DNA of 64,000 nucleotides from Streptomyces rishiriensis (lineage in GTDB: Bacteria; Actinomycetota; Actinomycetes; Streptomycetales; Streptomycetaceae), in contig NZ_BEWA01000023.1 of the NCBI RefSeq assembly GCF_003112535.1, forward strand, positions 1 through 64,000. Reading direction: 5' to 3'. The notes beneath the pieces were generated by a model that made no database searches, was not told where the DNA came from, and saw only the letters and a list, made by a program, of their open reading frames with translations. Both the position numbers and the translations under genes were made by a program. Shown one piece after another: positions 32,740 to 39,556 of the stretch; the stretch's first letter is position 1, and every line of letters begins with the position of its first letter.

Positions 32740-33783
32740 TCATGTCTGCACCACGGGTGCGTACGCCTCCGCCGACAGCCCGAACGTCCAGGCGACCCCC
32801 GCCCGCGCCGTACGGGTCGACGGCGGCACCCGCAGCCAGTAGGTGCGCCGCGTCCCGTCCGGCTCCGGCGTCGAGTTGAGGACCTCCACCATGACGACGG
32901 CCTCGTCGTCGGCCAGATCGACGCGCCACAGCGTGCCCGTCGCGTCCCGGTGGACGGGACGGGCGTCGGAGTCCGCCAGGTAGCGGTCGTAGCCGTAGTA
33001 CTCGAGCATGACCCGGCGCAGCTCCGCGTTCTCCTCGCCCCGGATCCGTTCCGGGGTGAGCCGGGGCAGTTCGGCGAGGAACCCGGCCGGCACCGGCATC
33101 CCGCGCCAGGCGTACAGGGCGAACCCGTCGGGATAGGCCAGGGCCGGCCCGTCCCCGTGGTCGAGCCGGCCCGCCTCGTCGCGGTGCAGGGCGACGGGCC
33201 GTTCGCACACCACGGCCACGCGCGTGAACGGCCACCACCAGCCGGCGCTGCGGGCCACCGCGGCCAGCCCTTCGAGCGGGCTCCCGTCGGCCGGGAAGGC
33301 GGCGAGCCACGGCGCGTCGTGCTGCCCGAGCACGGCGTCGAGCAGCAGCAGCCGGACCTGTGCGGCCGCGCTCCCCGTGTCCCCGCCGGCCGGCTCCTCC
33401 AGCAGCCCGGCCCTGATCCGGTCGACGAGCGCCTGCGTCGAGTCCCACAGCCGGCCGCCGGTCGCCGCCCAGTGCGCCGCCCAGCCCGCCGCGCCCAACT
33501 CCGCGTGCAGCCGCGCCCGCTCACGCGCCCACGGCAGGCTCCGGACCGTGTCGCGCACGCTGGCGCCCAGGTCCTGCGACGCCCGGATCAGCGTGACCGC
33601 CTCGCGTGGCGAACCGGCCCACACTACCTCCTCCGGCTCGTCGAGCCCCGCCTGCCGGTAGGCCCGGCGGACGCCCGCCTCGGCGGCGGCGCGATCGGCC
33701 GCGCCGACGGCCGCCGCCGACGCGCGCCACGCCTGGACGCTCTCCTCGTCGAAGACGGCGGTCTTCCCCATGTCCATCGTCAT
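32740..33783 (-). CDS. DUF6745 domain protein
   Basis: A 347-residue protein of the DUF6745 family, of unknown function. A helical first half (EESVQAWRASAAAVG to AGLLEEPAG) is followed by the conserved core: WPFTRVAVVCERPVALHRDE, then GPALAYPDGFALYAWRG, then ERIRGEENAELRRVMLEYYG and RPVHRDATGTLWRVDL. DUF6745 proteins sometimes sit beside leucine-rich-repeat genes. Here it is second in a leftward pair whose promoter is back to back with that of the STM4015 cluster. GAGGGA precedes the ATG at 33783; an in-frame ATG at 33816, 4 bp from the upstream stop, is an alternative. Confidence 0.72.
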   Translation of the reverse strand: MTMDMGKTAVFDEESVQAWRASAAAVGAADRAAAEAGVRRAYRQAGLDEPEEVVWAGSPREAVTLIRASQDLGASVRDTVRSLPWARERARLHAELGAAGWAAHWAATGGRLWDSTQALVDRIRAGLLEEPAGGDTGSAAAQVRLLLLDAVLGQHDAPWLAAFPADGSPLEGLAAVARSAGWWWPFTRVAVVCERPVALHRDEAGRLDHGDGPALAYPDGFALYAWRGMPVPAGFLAELPRLTPERIRGEENAELRRVMLEYYGYDRYLADSDARPVHRDATGTLWRVDLADDEAVVMVEVLNSTPEPDGTRRTYWLRVPPSTRTARAGVAWTFGLSAEAYAPVVQT

Positions 33784-33820
33784 CCGTCCCTCGCTGTCCG
33801 TCCCCTGGCCCGCCATCGGG

Positions 33821-34147
33821 TCAGTCCGCCACGATCCGCACCGCCCCCGGCACGTACTCCCGCTGCCGGATCACCCGGTACCACCCCTCGGGCAGCGCGA
33901 TCGCCGCGTGCTCCTCGTGGACGACCCGGCCGCCCCGGGGCAGATGCAGCAGCAGCGGACCGAACGGGCCCGGCTCCCGCACCAGATCACCCGGTCCGAC
34001 GACCGCGTGCGCATGCCCGGTGACCTCGCCCAGGGCCAGCACCAGCCGGCCCCGCGCGTCCCGGCGCTCCCTCGGCGCCGCGGCGACGTGCGACGGCACC
34101 GCCTCCTCGGCGACGGGCACGATCAGCACGTCTCCCTGCCGGTACAT
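33821..34147 (-). CDS. Small conserved protein paired with DUF6745 (108 residues)
   Basis: A 108-residue all-beta-looking protein beginning MYRQGDVLIVPV and ending LPEGWYRVIRQREYVPGA, with GEVTGHAHAVVG in the middle. The N-terminal pattern recurs in small proteins found next to DUF6745 genes, to my recollection; function is unknown. Its three His residues in VTGHAHAV and VHEEHAAI could bind metal. GGGAGGGGAGAG lies 2 bases upstream of the ATG at 34147. It is first in the leftward transcript, whose start is predicted from a RecA-NDp-type promoter at 34196-34218. Confidence 0.75.
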   Translation of the reverse strand: MYRQGDVLIVPVAEEAVPSHVAAAPRERRDARGRLVLALGEVTGHAHAVVGPGDLVREPGPFGPLLLHLPRGGRVVHEEHAAIALPEGWYRVIRQREYVPGAVRIVAD

Positions 34148-34195
34148 GGCTCTCCCCTCCCGCCGGGTGCACCGCGCACCGGCCCCATGACCACG

Positions 34196-34218
34196 ACCGT
34201 ACGGCCCGGCACTGACAA
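34196..34218 (-). promoter_or_regulatory. RecA-NDp (PafBC-type) DNA-damage promoter, leftward
   Basis: On the minus strand TTGTCAGTG (34218-34210), eight bases, then TACGGT (34201-34196). This matches in full the actinobacterial RecA-independent damage promoter consensus as I recall it, tTGTCRgtg-N8-TAnnnT. It would give a leader of about 40 bases to the small gene starting at 34147. Confidence 0.75.
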
Positions 34219-34250
34219 CGCCCTCGAACCGAGCCCCCGCCGACGGGCGG

Positions 34251-34272
34251 TGTCAGTGCCTGTTGGTAGAAC
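34251..34272 (+). promoter_or_regulatory. RecA-NDp (PafBC-type) DNA-damage promoter, rightward
   Basis: TGTCAGTG (34251-34258), eight bases, then TAGAAC (34267-34272). It departs from the consensus at the first T and the final T of the -10 element. It would start a transcript about 40 bases before the STM4015-family gene and lies 32 bp from the opposing site. Confidence 0.68.
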
Positions 34273-34319
34273 TGCGGACACATCACGGACCGCACACTTT
34301 TCCTCCTGGGAGCAGCCGT

Positions 34320-35276
34320 ATGACCATCGGCCACCACCTCGACGCGCTGCACGGGCTGCCCGCCTACACGTTCCCCGGCCCCGAGCACCGGCCCCGGCCG
34401 GTCGAACCGGACGCGGTGGCCTGGCGCGTCAGCGCCGACGTCTACGACGCGAACGAGAACTGGACGGACGCGTTCGCCCGCTTCTGCGCCACCGTCGACA
34501 CCACCCGTGTGCGGGCACTGACAGTCGGCGCCTGGGAGGAGGCCTACGACACGGCCCCGACCTCCGTCATCGAGGCCCTCACGGCCGCCCGGGACCGCCT
34601 CCCCGCGCTGCGGGCGCTGTTCCTCGGCGACATGGTGGGGGAGGAGTGCGAGATCTCCTGGATCAACCAGAGCGACGTCACCCCCCTCCTGGCCGCCTTC
34701 CCCCGGCTGGAGGAGCTGGGCGTGCGCGGCGGGTCCGGGCTGCGGTTCCCCGCCCTGAGCCACGGCGCGCTGCGCCGGCTCGTGATCGAGACCGGCGGGC
34801 TGCCCGCGGAGGTCGTGCGCGGGGTCGGCGGCAGCGACCTGCCCGCGCTGGAGCACCTCGACCTGTGGCTCGGCACGCCCGAATACGGCGGCGACAGCGA
34901 GGCCGCGGACCTGGCGCCGATCCTGTCCGGCGCCCGGCTGCCGAACCTGCGCCATCTGGCCGTGCGCAACAGCGAGATGCAGGACGCCGTGGCCGCGGCC
35001 GTGGCGTCCGCGCCGGTGGTGGCGCGGCTGGAGGTGCTCGACCTCTCCATGGGCGTCCTGACCGACGAGGGCGCGGCCGCGCTGCTCGGCGGGCAGCCGC
35101 TCACCCATCTCAAGAAGCTCGACCTGCACCACCACTACCTGAGTGAGCCCCTGCTGGAGCGCGTCCGGCAGACCCTGGAGCCGGCCGGAGTCGAGGTCGC
35201 CCTCGACCGCGGCGACGCCGAGGAGGACGCCGAGGACGACGGCACCGTGTGGCGGTATGTCGCCGTCGGCGAGTGA
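34320..35276 (+). CDS. STM4015-family leucine-rich-repeat protein
   Basis: A 318-residue LRR protein, first gene of the five-gene STM4015-STM4011 cluster named after Salmonella loci. After an N-terminal segment (HLDALHGLPAYTFPG) it runs through irregular LRR units: LPALRALFLGDM, FPRLEELGVRGG, ALRRLVIET, LPALEHLDLWLG, LPNLRHLAVRN, VARLEVLDLSMGVLTDEG and THLKKLDLHHHYLSE. An acidic tail (GDAEEDAEDDG) follows. It probably binds a protein or peptide partner for the enzymes downstream. GGGAG precedes the ATG at 34320. Its stop lies within the next gene, indicating coupled translation. Expression should follow the damage-type promoter 48 bp upstream. Confidence 0.85.
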   Translation: MTIGHHLDALHGLPAYTFPGPEHRPRPVEPDAVAWRVSADVYDANENWTDAFARFCATVDTTRVRALTVGAWEEAYDTAPTSVIEALTAARDRLPALRALFLGDMVGEECEISWINQSDVTPLLAAFPRLEELGVRGGSGLRFPALSHGALRRLVIETGGLPAEVVRGVGGSDLPALEHLDLWLGTPEYGGDSEAADLAPILSGARLPNLRHLAVRNSEMQDAVAAAVASAPVVARLEVLDLSMGVLTDEGAAALLGGQPLTHLKKLDLHHHYLSEPLLERVRQTLEPAGVEVALDRGDAEEDAEDDGTVWRYVAVGE

Positions 35277-36384
35277 CGCGGGGGCGCGTTTCGCGGTGGT
35301 CGGCAACCCCGAGAACCGCCGGGCGGCGCTCTTCGCGGACGCGGTGCGCGCGGCCGGCCTGCCCGCTCCCCGCGTAGTGCCGTGGACCGACGTGCTCCGC
35401 GCCCGGGGAGCCGACTTCGACGGCGACGAGATCGTCCGGATCGACTCACCGGGCGAGAACCCCGAGGTCGACCGGATACTGCGCGGCGCCCAGGACCCCA
35501 CCAGGGTCGAGGGCTCGGCTCGCTGGTACGCCCGCTTCACGGCGGCGGTGCGCGGTCTGCGCGGCGGCGTCCGCCTCGACGACCCCGACGACCTGGCCGT
35601 GCTGTTCGACAAGCGGCTCTGTCACGGCGTCCTCGAGGCCGCGGGCGTCCCCGTCCCCGCCTCGCCCACCTCCGGCCCGCGGGGGATCGCGGTGCGCGGC
35701 TGGGACGACGTGCGTGCGGCGATGCGCGAGCACCGCATGCCCCGGCTGTTCGTGAAGCCCGCGCACGGGTCCTCCGCGTCGGGCGTCCTGGCCGTCGAAT
35801 CGGGCGGCGCGGGCCGCATCAGGGCCACGACCTCCGTGGAACGCGCCGCGGACGGCCGCCTGTACAACTCCCTCAGGGTGCGCCGTTACGAACGCGAACA
35901 GGACATCGCGGCCGTCGTCGACGCACTCGCCCCGGACGGACTGCACCTCGAACGCTGGCTGCCGAAGGCGTCCCAGGACGGCCGGGCCGCCGACCTCAGG
36001 GTCGTGGTGGTGGCGGGCCGTGCCACCCATGCGGTGGTCCGCACCAGCCGCTCGCCGCTCACCAACCTCCATCTGGGCGGCCGGCGGGGGGACTTGCGGG
36101 CCGCGCGCCAGGCGGTGGAGGCGGCGGGCGCGGACTGGGCCCATGTGCTGGGAGTGTGCGAGCGGGCCGCGGCCTGCTTCCCGCGCACCCTGTGCGTCGG
36201 CGTCGACCTGCTGCCGGCGGTCGGCTGGCGCAGCGCCGCGGTCGGCGAGGCCAACGCCTTCGGCGACCTGCTGCCCGGGCTCACGGGTCTGCCCGGCAGC
36301 GGAGCCGAGGGCCTCGACACCTACGGCGCCCAGGTGGCCGCCGTGCTGCACGACCGGAACGACAGAGGAACACCCCATGCCTGA
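35257..36384 (+). CDS. STM4014-family ATP-grasp-like protein
   Basis: A 375-residue protein with ATP-grasp character. FAVVGNPENRRAALFADAV is the N-terminal alpha/beta domain. DLAVLFDKRLCHGVLEAAGVPVP is the family's DK block, RLFVKPAHGSSASGVLAVES the ATP-binding strand and loop, and AVGEANAFGDLLPG the C-terminal metal site with Asn. ATP-grasp enzymes join a carboxylate to an amine or thiol through an acyl phosphate, so peptide-bond or ester formation is a fair inference; the substrate is unknown. ATG at 35257 overlaps the LRR gene by 20 bp, and its stop overlaps the following start by 8 bp. Confidence 0.8.
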   Translation: MSPSASDAGARFAVVGNPENRRAALFADAVRAAGLPAPRVVPWTDVLRARGADFDGDEIVRIDSPGENPEVDRILRGAQDPTRVEGSARWYARFTAAVRGLRGGVRLDDPDDLAVLFDKRLCHGVLEAAGVPVPASPTSGPRGIAVRGWDDVRAAMREHRMPRLFVKPAHGSSASGVLAVESGGAGRIRATTSVERAADGRLYNSLRVRRYEREQDIAAVVDALAPDGLHLERWLPKASQDGRAADLRVVVVAGRATHAVVRTSRSPLTNLHLGGRRGDLRAARQAVEAAGADWAHVLGVCERAAACFPRTLCVGVDLLPAVGWRSAAVGEANAFGDLLPGLTGLPGSGAEGLDTYGAQVAAVLHDRNDRGTPHA

Positions 36385-37234
36385 GCCCGACATGAACGAC
36401 GTCGTGGGCCGTCACGACATCCTCCTGGTCACCCTCGACACCCTGCGGTACGACGTGGCCGTGGAGCTCGCGGAGGCGGGCCGCATACCTCACCTGGCCC
36501 GTCACCTCCCCGGCGGCCGCTGGGAGAAGCGGCACGCTCCGGGCAGCTTCACCTACGCCTCCCACCAGGCGATCTTCGCCGGTTTCCTGCCGACTCCGGC
36601 GGCCCCCGGACCGCACCCGCGGTTGTTCGCGGCGAGCTTCGCGGGCAGCGAGACCACGGCGCGCGGCACCTATGTCTACGACACCCCCGATGTCGTCTCC
36701 GGCCTGGCCCGGCACGGCTATCACACGGTGTGCGTCGGGGGAGTGGGCTTCTTCAACCGGCAGGGCCCGCTGGGCTCGGTCCTGCCCGGCCTGTTCCAGG
36801 AGGCCCACTGGGAACCGGAGTTCGGCGTCACCTCGCCCCACTCCTTCGAGAACCAGATCGACCGCGTCGAGGAGGTCGTACGGCGACTCCCGGACGAGCG
36901 GCGGCTGTTCCTCTTCGTGAACGTCTCCGCGCTGCACCAGCCGAACTGGTTCCATCTGCCGGGCGCCACCCGCGAGGCGGGCGACAGCCGCGCGACGCAC
37001 GCCGCCGCGCTGGAGTACGTGGACCGGCACATCGGGCGGCTCTTCGCCGCCGCGAGCAGCAGGCGCCGCTGTTTCGCGATCGTCTGCTCCGATCACGGCA
37101 CCGCCTACGGCGACGACGGCTACACCGGGCACCGGCTCGGCCACGAGTCCGTGTGGACCGTCCCGTACGCCCACTTCTTCCTCGACCCCGCACCCCGTGA
37201 CCCCGCCCCGCGCCCGACGGAGGCCGCCCGATGA
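36377..37234 (+). CDS. STM4013-family hydrolase of the alkaline phosphatase/sulfatase superfamily
   Basis: A 285-residue metal-dependent hydrolase. The metal-binding DILLVTLDTLRYD opens the fold. APGSFTYASHQAIFAGFLP supplies the likely Thr/Ser nucleophile region, and IVCSDHGTAYGDDGYTGHRLGHES holds the second metal site (Asp, His, His). VNVSALHQPNW is a family block. There is no signal peptide, so it acts in the cytosol. It may remove or transfer a phosphate, sulfate or phosphonate group on the cluster's product. GAGGAACACCCC precedes the ATG at 36377; the stop overlaps the next gene's start as ATGA. Confidence 0.84.
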   Translation: MPEPDMNDVVGRHDILLVTLDTLRYDVAVELAEAGRIPHLARHLPGGRWEKRHAPGSFTYASHQAIFAGFLPTPAAPGPHPRLFAASFAGSETTARGTYVYDTPDVVSGLARHGYHTVCVGGVGFFNRQGPLGSVLPGLFQEAHWEPEFGVTSPHSFENQIDRVEEVVRRLPDERRLFLFVNVSALHQPNWFHLPGATREAGDSRATHAAALEYVDRHIGRLFAAASSRRRCFAIVCSDHGTAYGDDGYTGHRLGHESVWTVPYAHFFLDPAPRDPAPRPTEAAR

Positions 37235-38580
37235 CCACCGCCGAGCCGACCACCGCCGTCAGCCCGTACCAGCACTACGTCTACGCCTACCCGCACAAGA
37301 CCGCCTACCGCCCCCTCCCCGAACGCCCGCCCCTGCGCGAACTCTGGGCGGCCGAGCCGAAGGACGCGCTCTCCCTCTACCTGCACATACCGTTCTGCGA
37401 GGTCCGCTGCGGCTTCTGCAACCTCTTCACCCGCATCGGCGCGCCCGACGGCCTGACCGGCGCCTACCTGGACGCCCTGGAGCGACAGGCGACAGCCGTG
37501 CGCGAGGCGCTGGGGGAGACGGACCGGACCCGGTTCGCCACCGCGGCCTTCGGCGGCGGCACGCCCACCTTCCTCACCGCCGGTGAGCTGGAGCGCCTCT
37601 GCGACATCGCCGAGCACCGCATGGGGGCCGACCTGCGCGCGGTCCCGCTCTCCGTCGAGGCCTCGCCCGCCACGGCCACCGCCGACCGCCTGGCCGTCCT
37701 GGCCGAGCGCGGCGCCACCCGGATCAGCCTGGGCGTCCAGAGCTTCGTCGAGACCGAGGCCAGGGCCGCCGTACGGCCCCAGCGCCGCGCCGACGTCGAG
37801 ACCGCCCTCGCCCGCATCCGCGACGCGCGCGTCCCGGTCCTCAACATCGACCTCATCTACGGCATCGACGGGCAGAGTGAGCAGAGCTGGCTGCGCTCCC
37901 TGGACGCGGCCCTGGCCTGGCGACCCGAGGAGCTCTACCTCTACCCGCTCTACGTCCGCCCCCTCACCGGCCTCGACCGCCGGGCCCCGGCGGGCCACGA
38001 CCCGGCTTGGGACGAACAGCGCCTGACCCTGTACCGGACCGGTCGCGACCACCTCCTCGCGCACGGCTACCGCCAGCAGTCCATGCGGATGTTCCGTCGC
38101 GCCGACGCGCCGCCCCAGGGCCCCGACGACCACGCCTGCCAGACCGACGGCATGATCGGCCTCGGCTGCGGCGCCCGCTCCTACACGGCCGCACTGCACT
38201 ACTCCTTCGACTACGCCGTCGGCATGCACGAGATCCGCGGCATCATCGACGACTACGTCTCCAGCGGCCCGGCCGACTTCGCCCGCGCCCAGGTCGGCTT
38301 CCGCATGGATCCGCGCGAGGCGCGCCGCCGCCACCTCCTGCAGTCCCTGCTCCAGGCCGAGGGGCTGCGCCTCGACGACTACCGGGCCCGCTTCGGGGGC
38401 GCGCCCGCCGACGACTTCGGCCCCGAACTCGGGCGACTCGCCGACCGCGGCTGGCTCACCGACGCCGGCCCGACGACCCTGCGGCTCACCCCCGAAGGGC
38501 TCGCCCACTCCGACGCCGTCGGCCCCGCCCTCTTCTCGCCGGCCGTGCGGACCGCCATGGCCGCCTACGAACGCAAGTGA
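37231..38580 (+). CDS. STM4012-family radical SAM protein (HemN-like)
   Basis: A 449-residue radical SAM enzyme related to HemN/HemW. LYLHIPFCEVRCGFCNLF carries the cluster-binding CxxxCxxC (C56, C60, C63). AFGGGTPTFLTAGELERL is the SAM-binding GGxP region, and RISLGVQSFVETEARAAVRPQ, NIDLIYGIDGQSEQSW and IGLGCGARSY are HemN-fold blocks. A HemN-like C-terminal domain follows (LQSLLQAEGLRLDDYRARF). The genomic setting argues against a haem role; the true substrate is unknown. It starts at an ATGA overlap with the hydrolase gene and ends 10 bp before the second radical SAM gene. Confidence 0.88.
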   Translation: MTTAEPTTAVSPYQHYVYAYPHKTAYRPLPERPPLRELWAAEPKDALSLYLHIPFCEVRCGFCNLFTRIGAPDGLTGAYLDALERQATAVREALGETDRTRFATAAFGGGTPTFLTAGELERLCDIAEHRMGADLRAVPLSVEASPATATADRLAVLAERGATRISLGVQSFVETEARAAVRPQRRADVETALARIRDARVPVLNIDLIYGIDGQSEQSWLRSLDAALAWRPEELYLYPLYVRPLTGLDRRAPAGHDPAWDEQRLTLYRTGRDHLLAHGYRQQSMRMFRRADAPPQGPDDHACQTDGMIGLGCGARSYTAALHYSFDYAVGMHEIRGIIDDYVSSGPADFARAQVGFRMDPREARRRHLLQSLLQAEGLRLDDYRARFGGAPADDFGPELGRLADRGWLTDAGPTTLRLTPEGLAHSDAVGPALFSPAVRTAMAAYERK

Positions 38581-38590
38581 GGCGGACGCC

Positions 38591-39556
38591 GTGGACCTGA
38601 CCCTCCTCTACCGCGGTCCGCTCGCCTCCTGCGACTACGACTGCCCCTACTGCCCGTTCGCCAAGCGACGCGACTCGACCGCGCAGCTGCGCGCCGACCG
38701 GGCCGCGCTCGAACGGTTCGCCGTCTGGGCCGCGGCCCGGACCGAGGACCGGCTCTCCCTCCTCTTCACTCCCTGGGGCGAGGGCCTGGTCCGCTCCTGG
38801 TACCGGCGCACCCTGGCCGACCTCTCCCGCCTCCCGCACATCCGCCGCGTCGCGATCCAGACCAACCTCAGCTGCCGCACCGACTGGCTCGCCGAGGCCG
38901 ACCCCGACACGCTGGCGCTGTGGTGCACCTACCACCCGGGCCAGACACCGTACGAGCGGTTCCTCGCCAAATGCCGGGACCTGACGGACCGGGGCATCCG
39001 CTTCAGCGTCGGCGTCGTCGGCCTCCCCGGCCATCTCGAAGCGGCCCGCCGCCTGCGCGCCGACCTGCCCGCACACGTCTACCTGTGGATCAACGCCGCC
39101 GAGGGGCACGTCTACGACGACGCCGACGCCGACCGGTGGACCGCCCTCGACCCGCTCTTCCCGTACAGCCGCCACCCGCACGCCAGCGCCGGCCTGCCCT
39201 GCCGCACCGGCGAATCGGTGATCTCGGTCGACGGGGACGGCACGGTCCGCCGCTGCCACTTCGTCCGCGCCGAACTCGGCAACCTCTACGACGGCTCGTA
39301 CCGCGCAGCCCTGCGCCCCCGGGCCTGCCCGCTCGCCGTCTGCGACTGCCACATCGGCTACGTGCACCTGGAGACGCTCCCGCTGTACGACGTCTTCGCG
39401 GGCGGCGTCCTGGAACGCGTCCCGGCCGCGACGCCGCCCGTCGGCGCCGCGGAGCGCTCCGCCACCGCTTCCGCACAGCACTCCGCCCGTGTCGCGACGA
39501 TCGCGACACGGGCGGAGACAGCGAACCGGCAGGACGCTACGGGGTCACGTCCGTGA
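38591..39556 (+). CDS. STM4011-family radical SAM protein with SPASM-like Cys cluster
   Basis: A 321-residue radical SAM enzyme. The CxxxCxxC is in SCDYDCPYCPFAKRRDS (C14, C18, C21). A second Cys set lies near the end: C204 in LPCRTGE, C222 in VRRCHFVRAE, then C246, C251 and C253 in RACPLAVCDCHIGY. This is the spacing of a SPASM or twitch domain holding extra iron-sulfur clusters, as in peptide-modifying radical SAM enzymes. GTG at 38591. The last 30 residues (from about SAERS) are low complexity and encoded partly by a terminator hairpin; the stop at 39556 lies 20 bp inside the convergent GH30 gene. Confidence 0.86.
   Translation: MDLTLLYRGPLASCDYDCPYCPFAKRRDSTAQLRADRAALERFAVWAAARTEDRLSLLFTPWGEGLVRSWYRRTLADLSRLPHIRRVAIQTNLSCRTDWLAEADPDTLALWCTYHPGQTPYERFLAKCRDLTDRGIRFSVGVVGLPGHLEAARRLRADLPAHVYLWINAAEGHVYDDADADRWTALDPLFPYSRHPHASAGLPCRTGESVISVDGDGTVRRCHFVRAELGNLYDGSYRAALRPRACPLAVCDCHIGYVHLETLPLYDVFAGGVLERVPAATPPVGAAERSATASAQHSARVATIATRAETANRQDATGSRP
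39481..39517. terminator. 17-bp terminator hairpin inside the end of the STM4011 gene
   Basis: Perfect arms CTCCGCCCGTGTCGCGA (39481-39497) and TCGCGACACGGGCGGAG (39501-39517) with loop CGA. It lies 20 bp beyond the GH30 stop on the minus strand and within the last codons of the STM4011 gene on the plus strand, so it probably serves both converging transcripts. Confidence 0.8.

Noticed and set aside
34508..34524. GCACTGACAGTC inside the STM4015 gene, resembling a fourth RecA-NDp element on the minus strand
   Set aside because: The -10 half (TAnnnT at 8-base spacing) is absent and the site is within coding sequence pointing antisense.
37231..38580. Annotation of the STM4012 protein as the haem enzyme HemN/HemW
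   Set aside because: It shares the fold and CxxxCxxC, but the cluster context and the STM4012-specific N-terminus argue for a separate, uncharacterised family.
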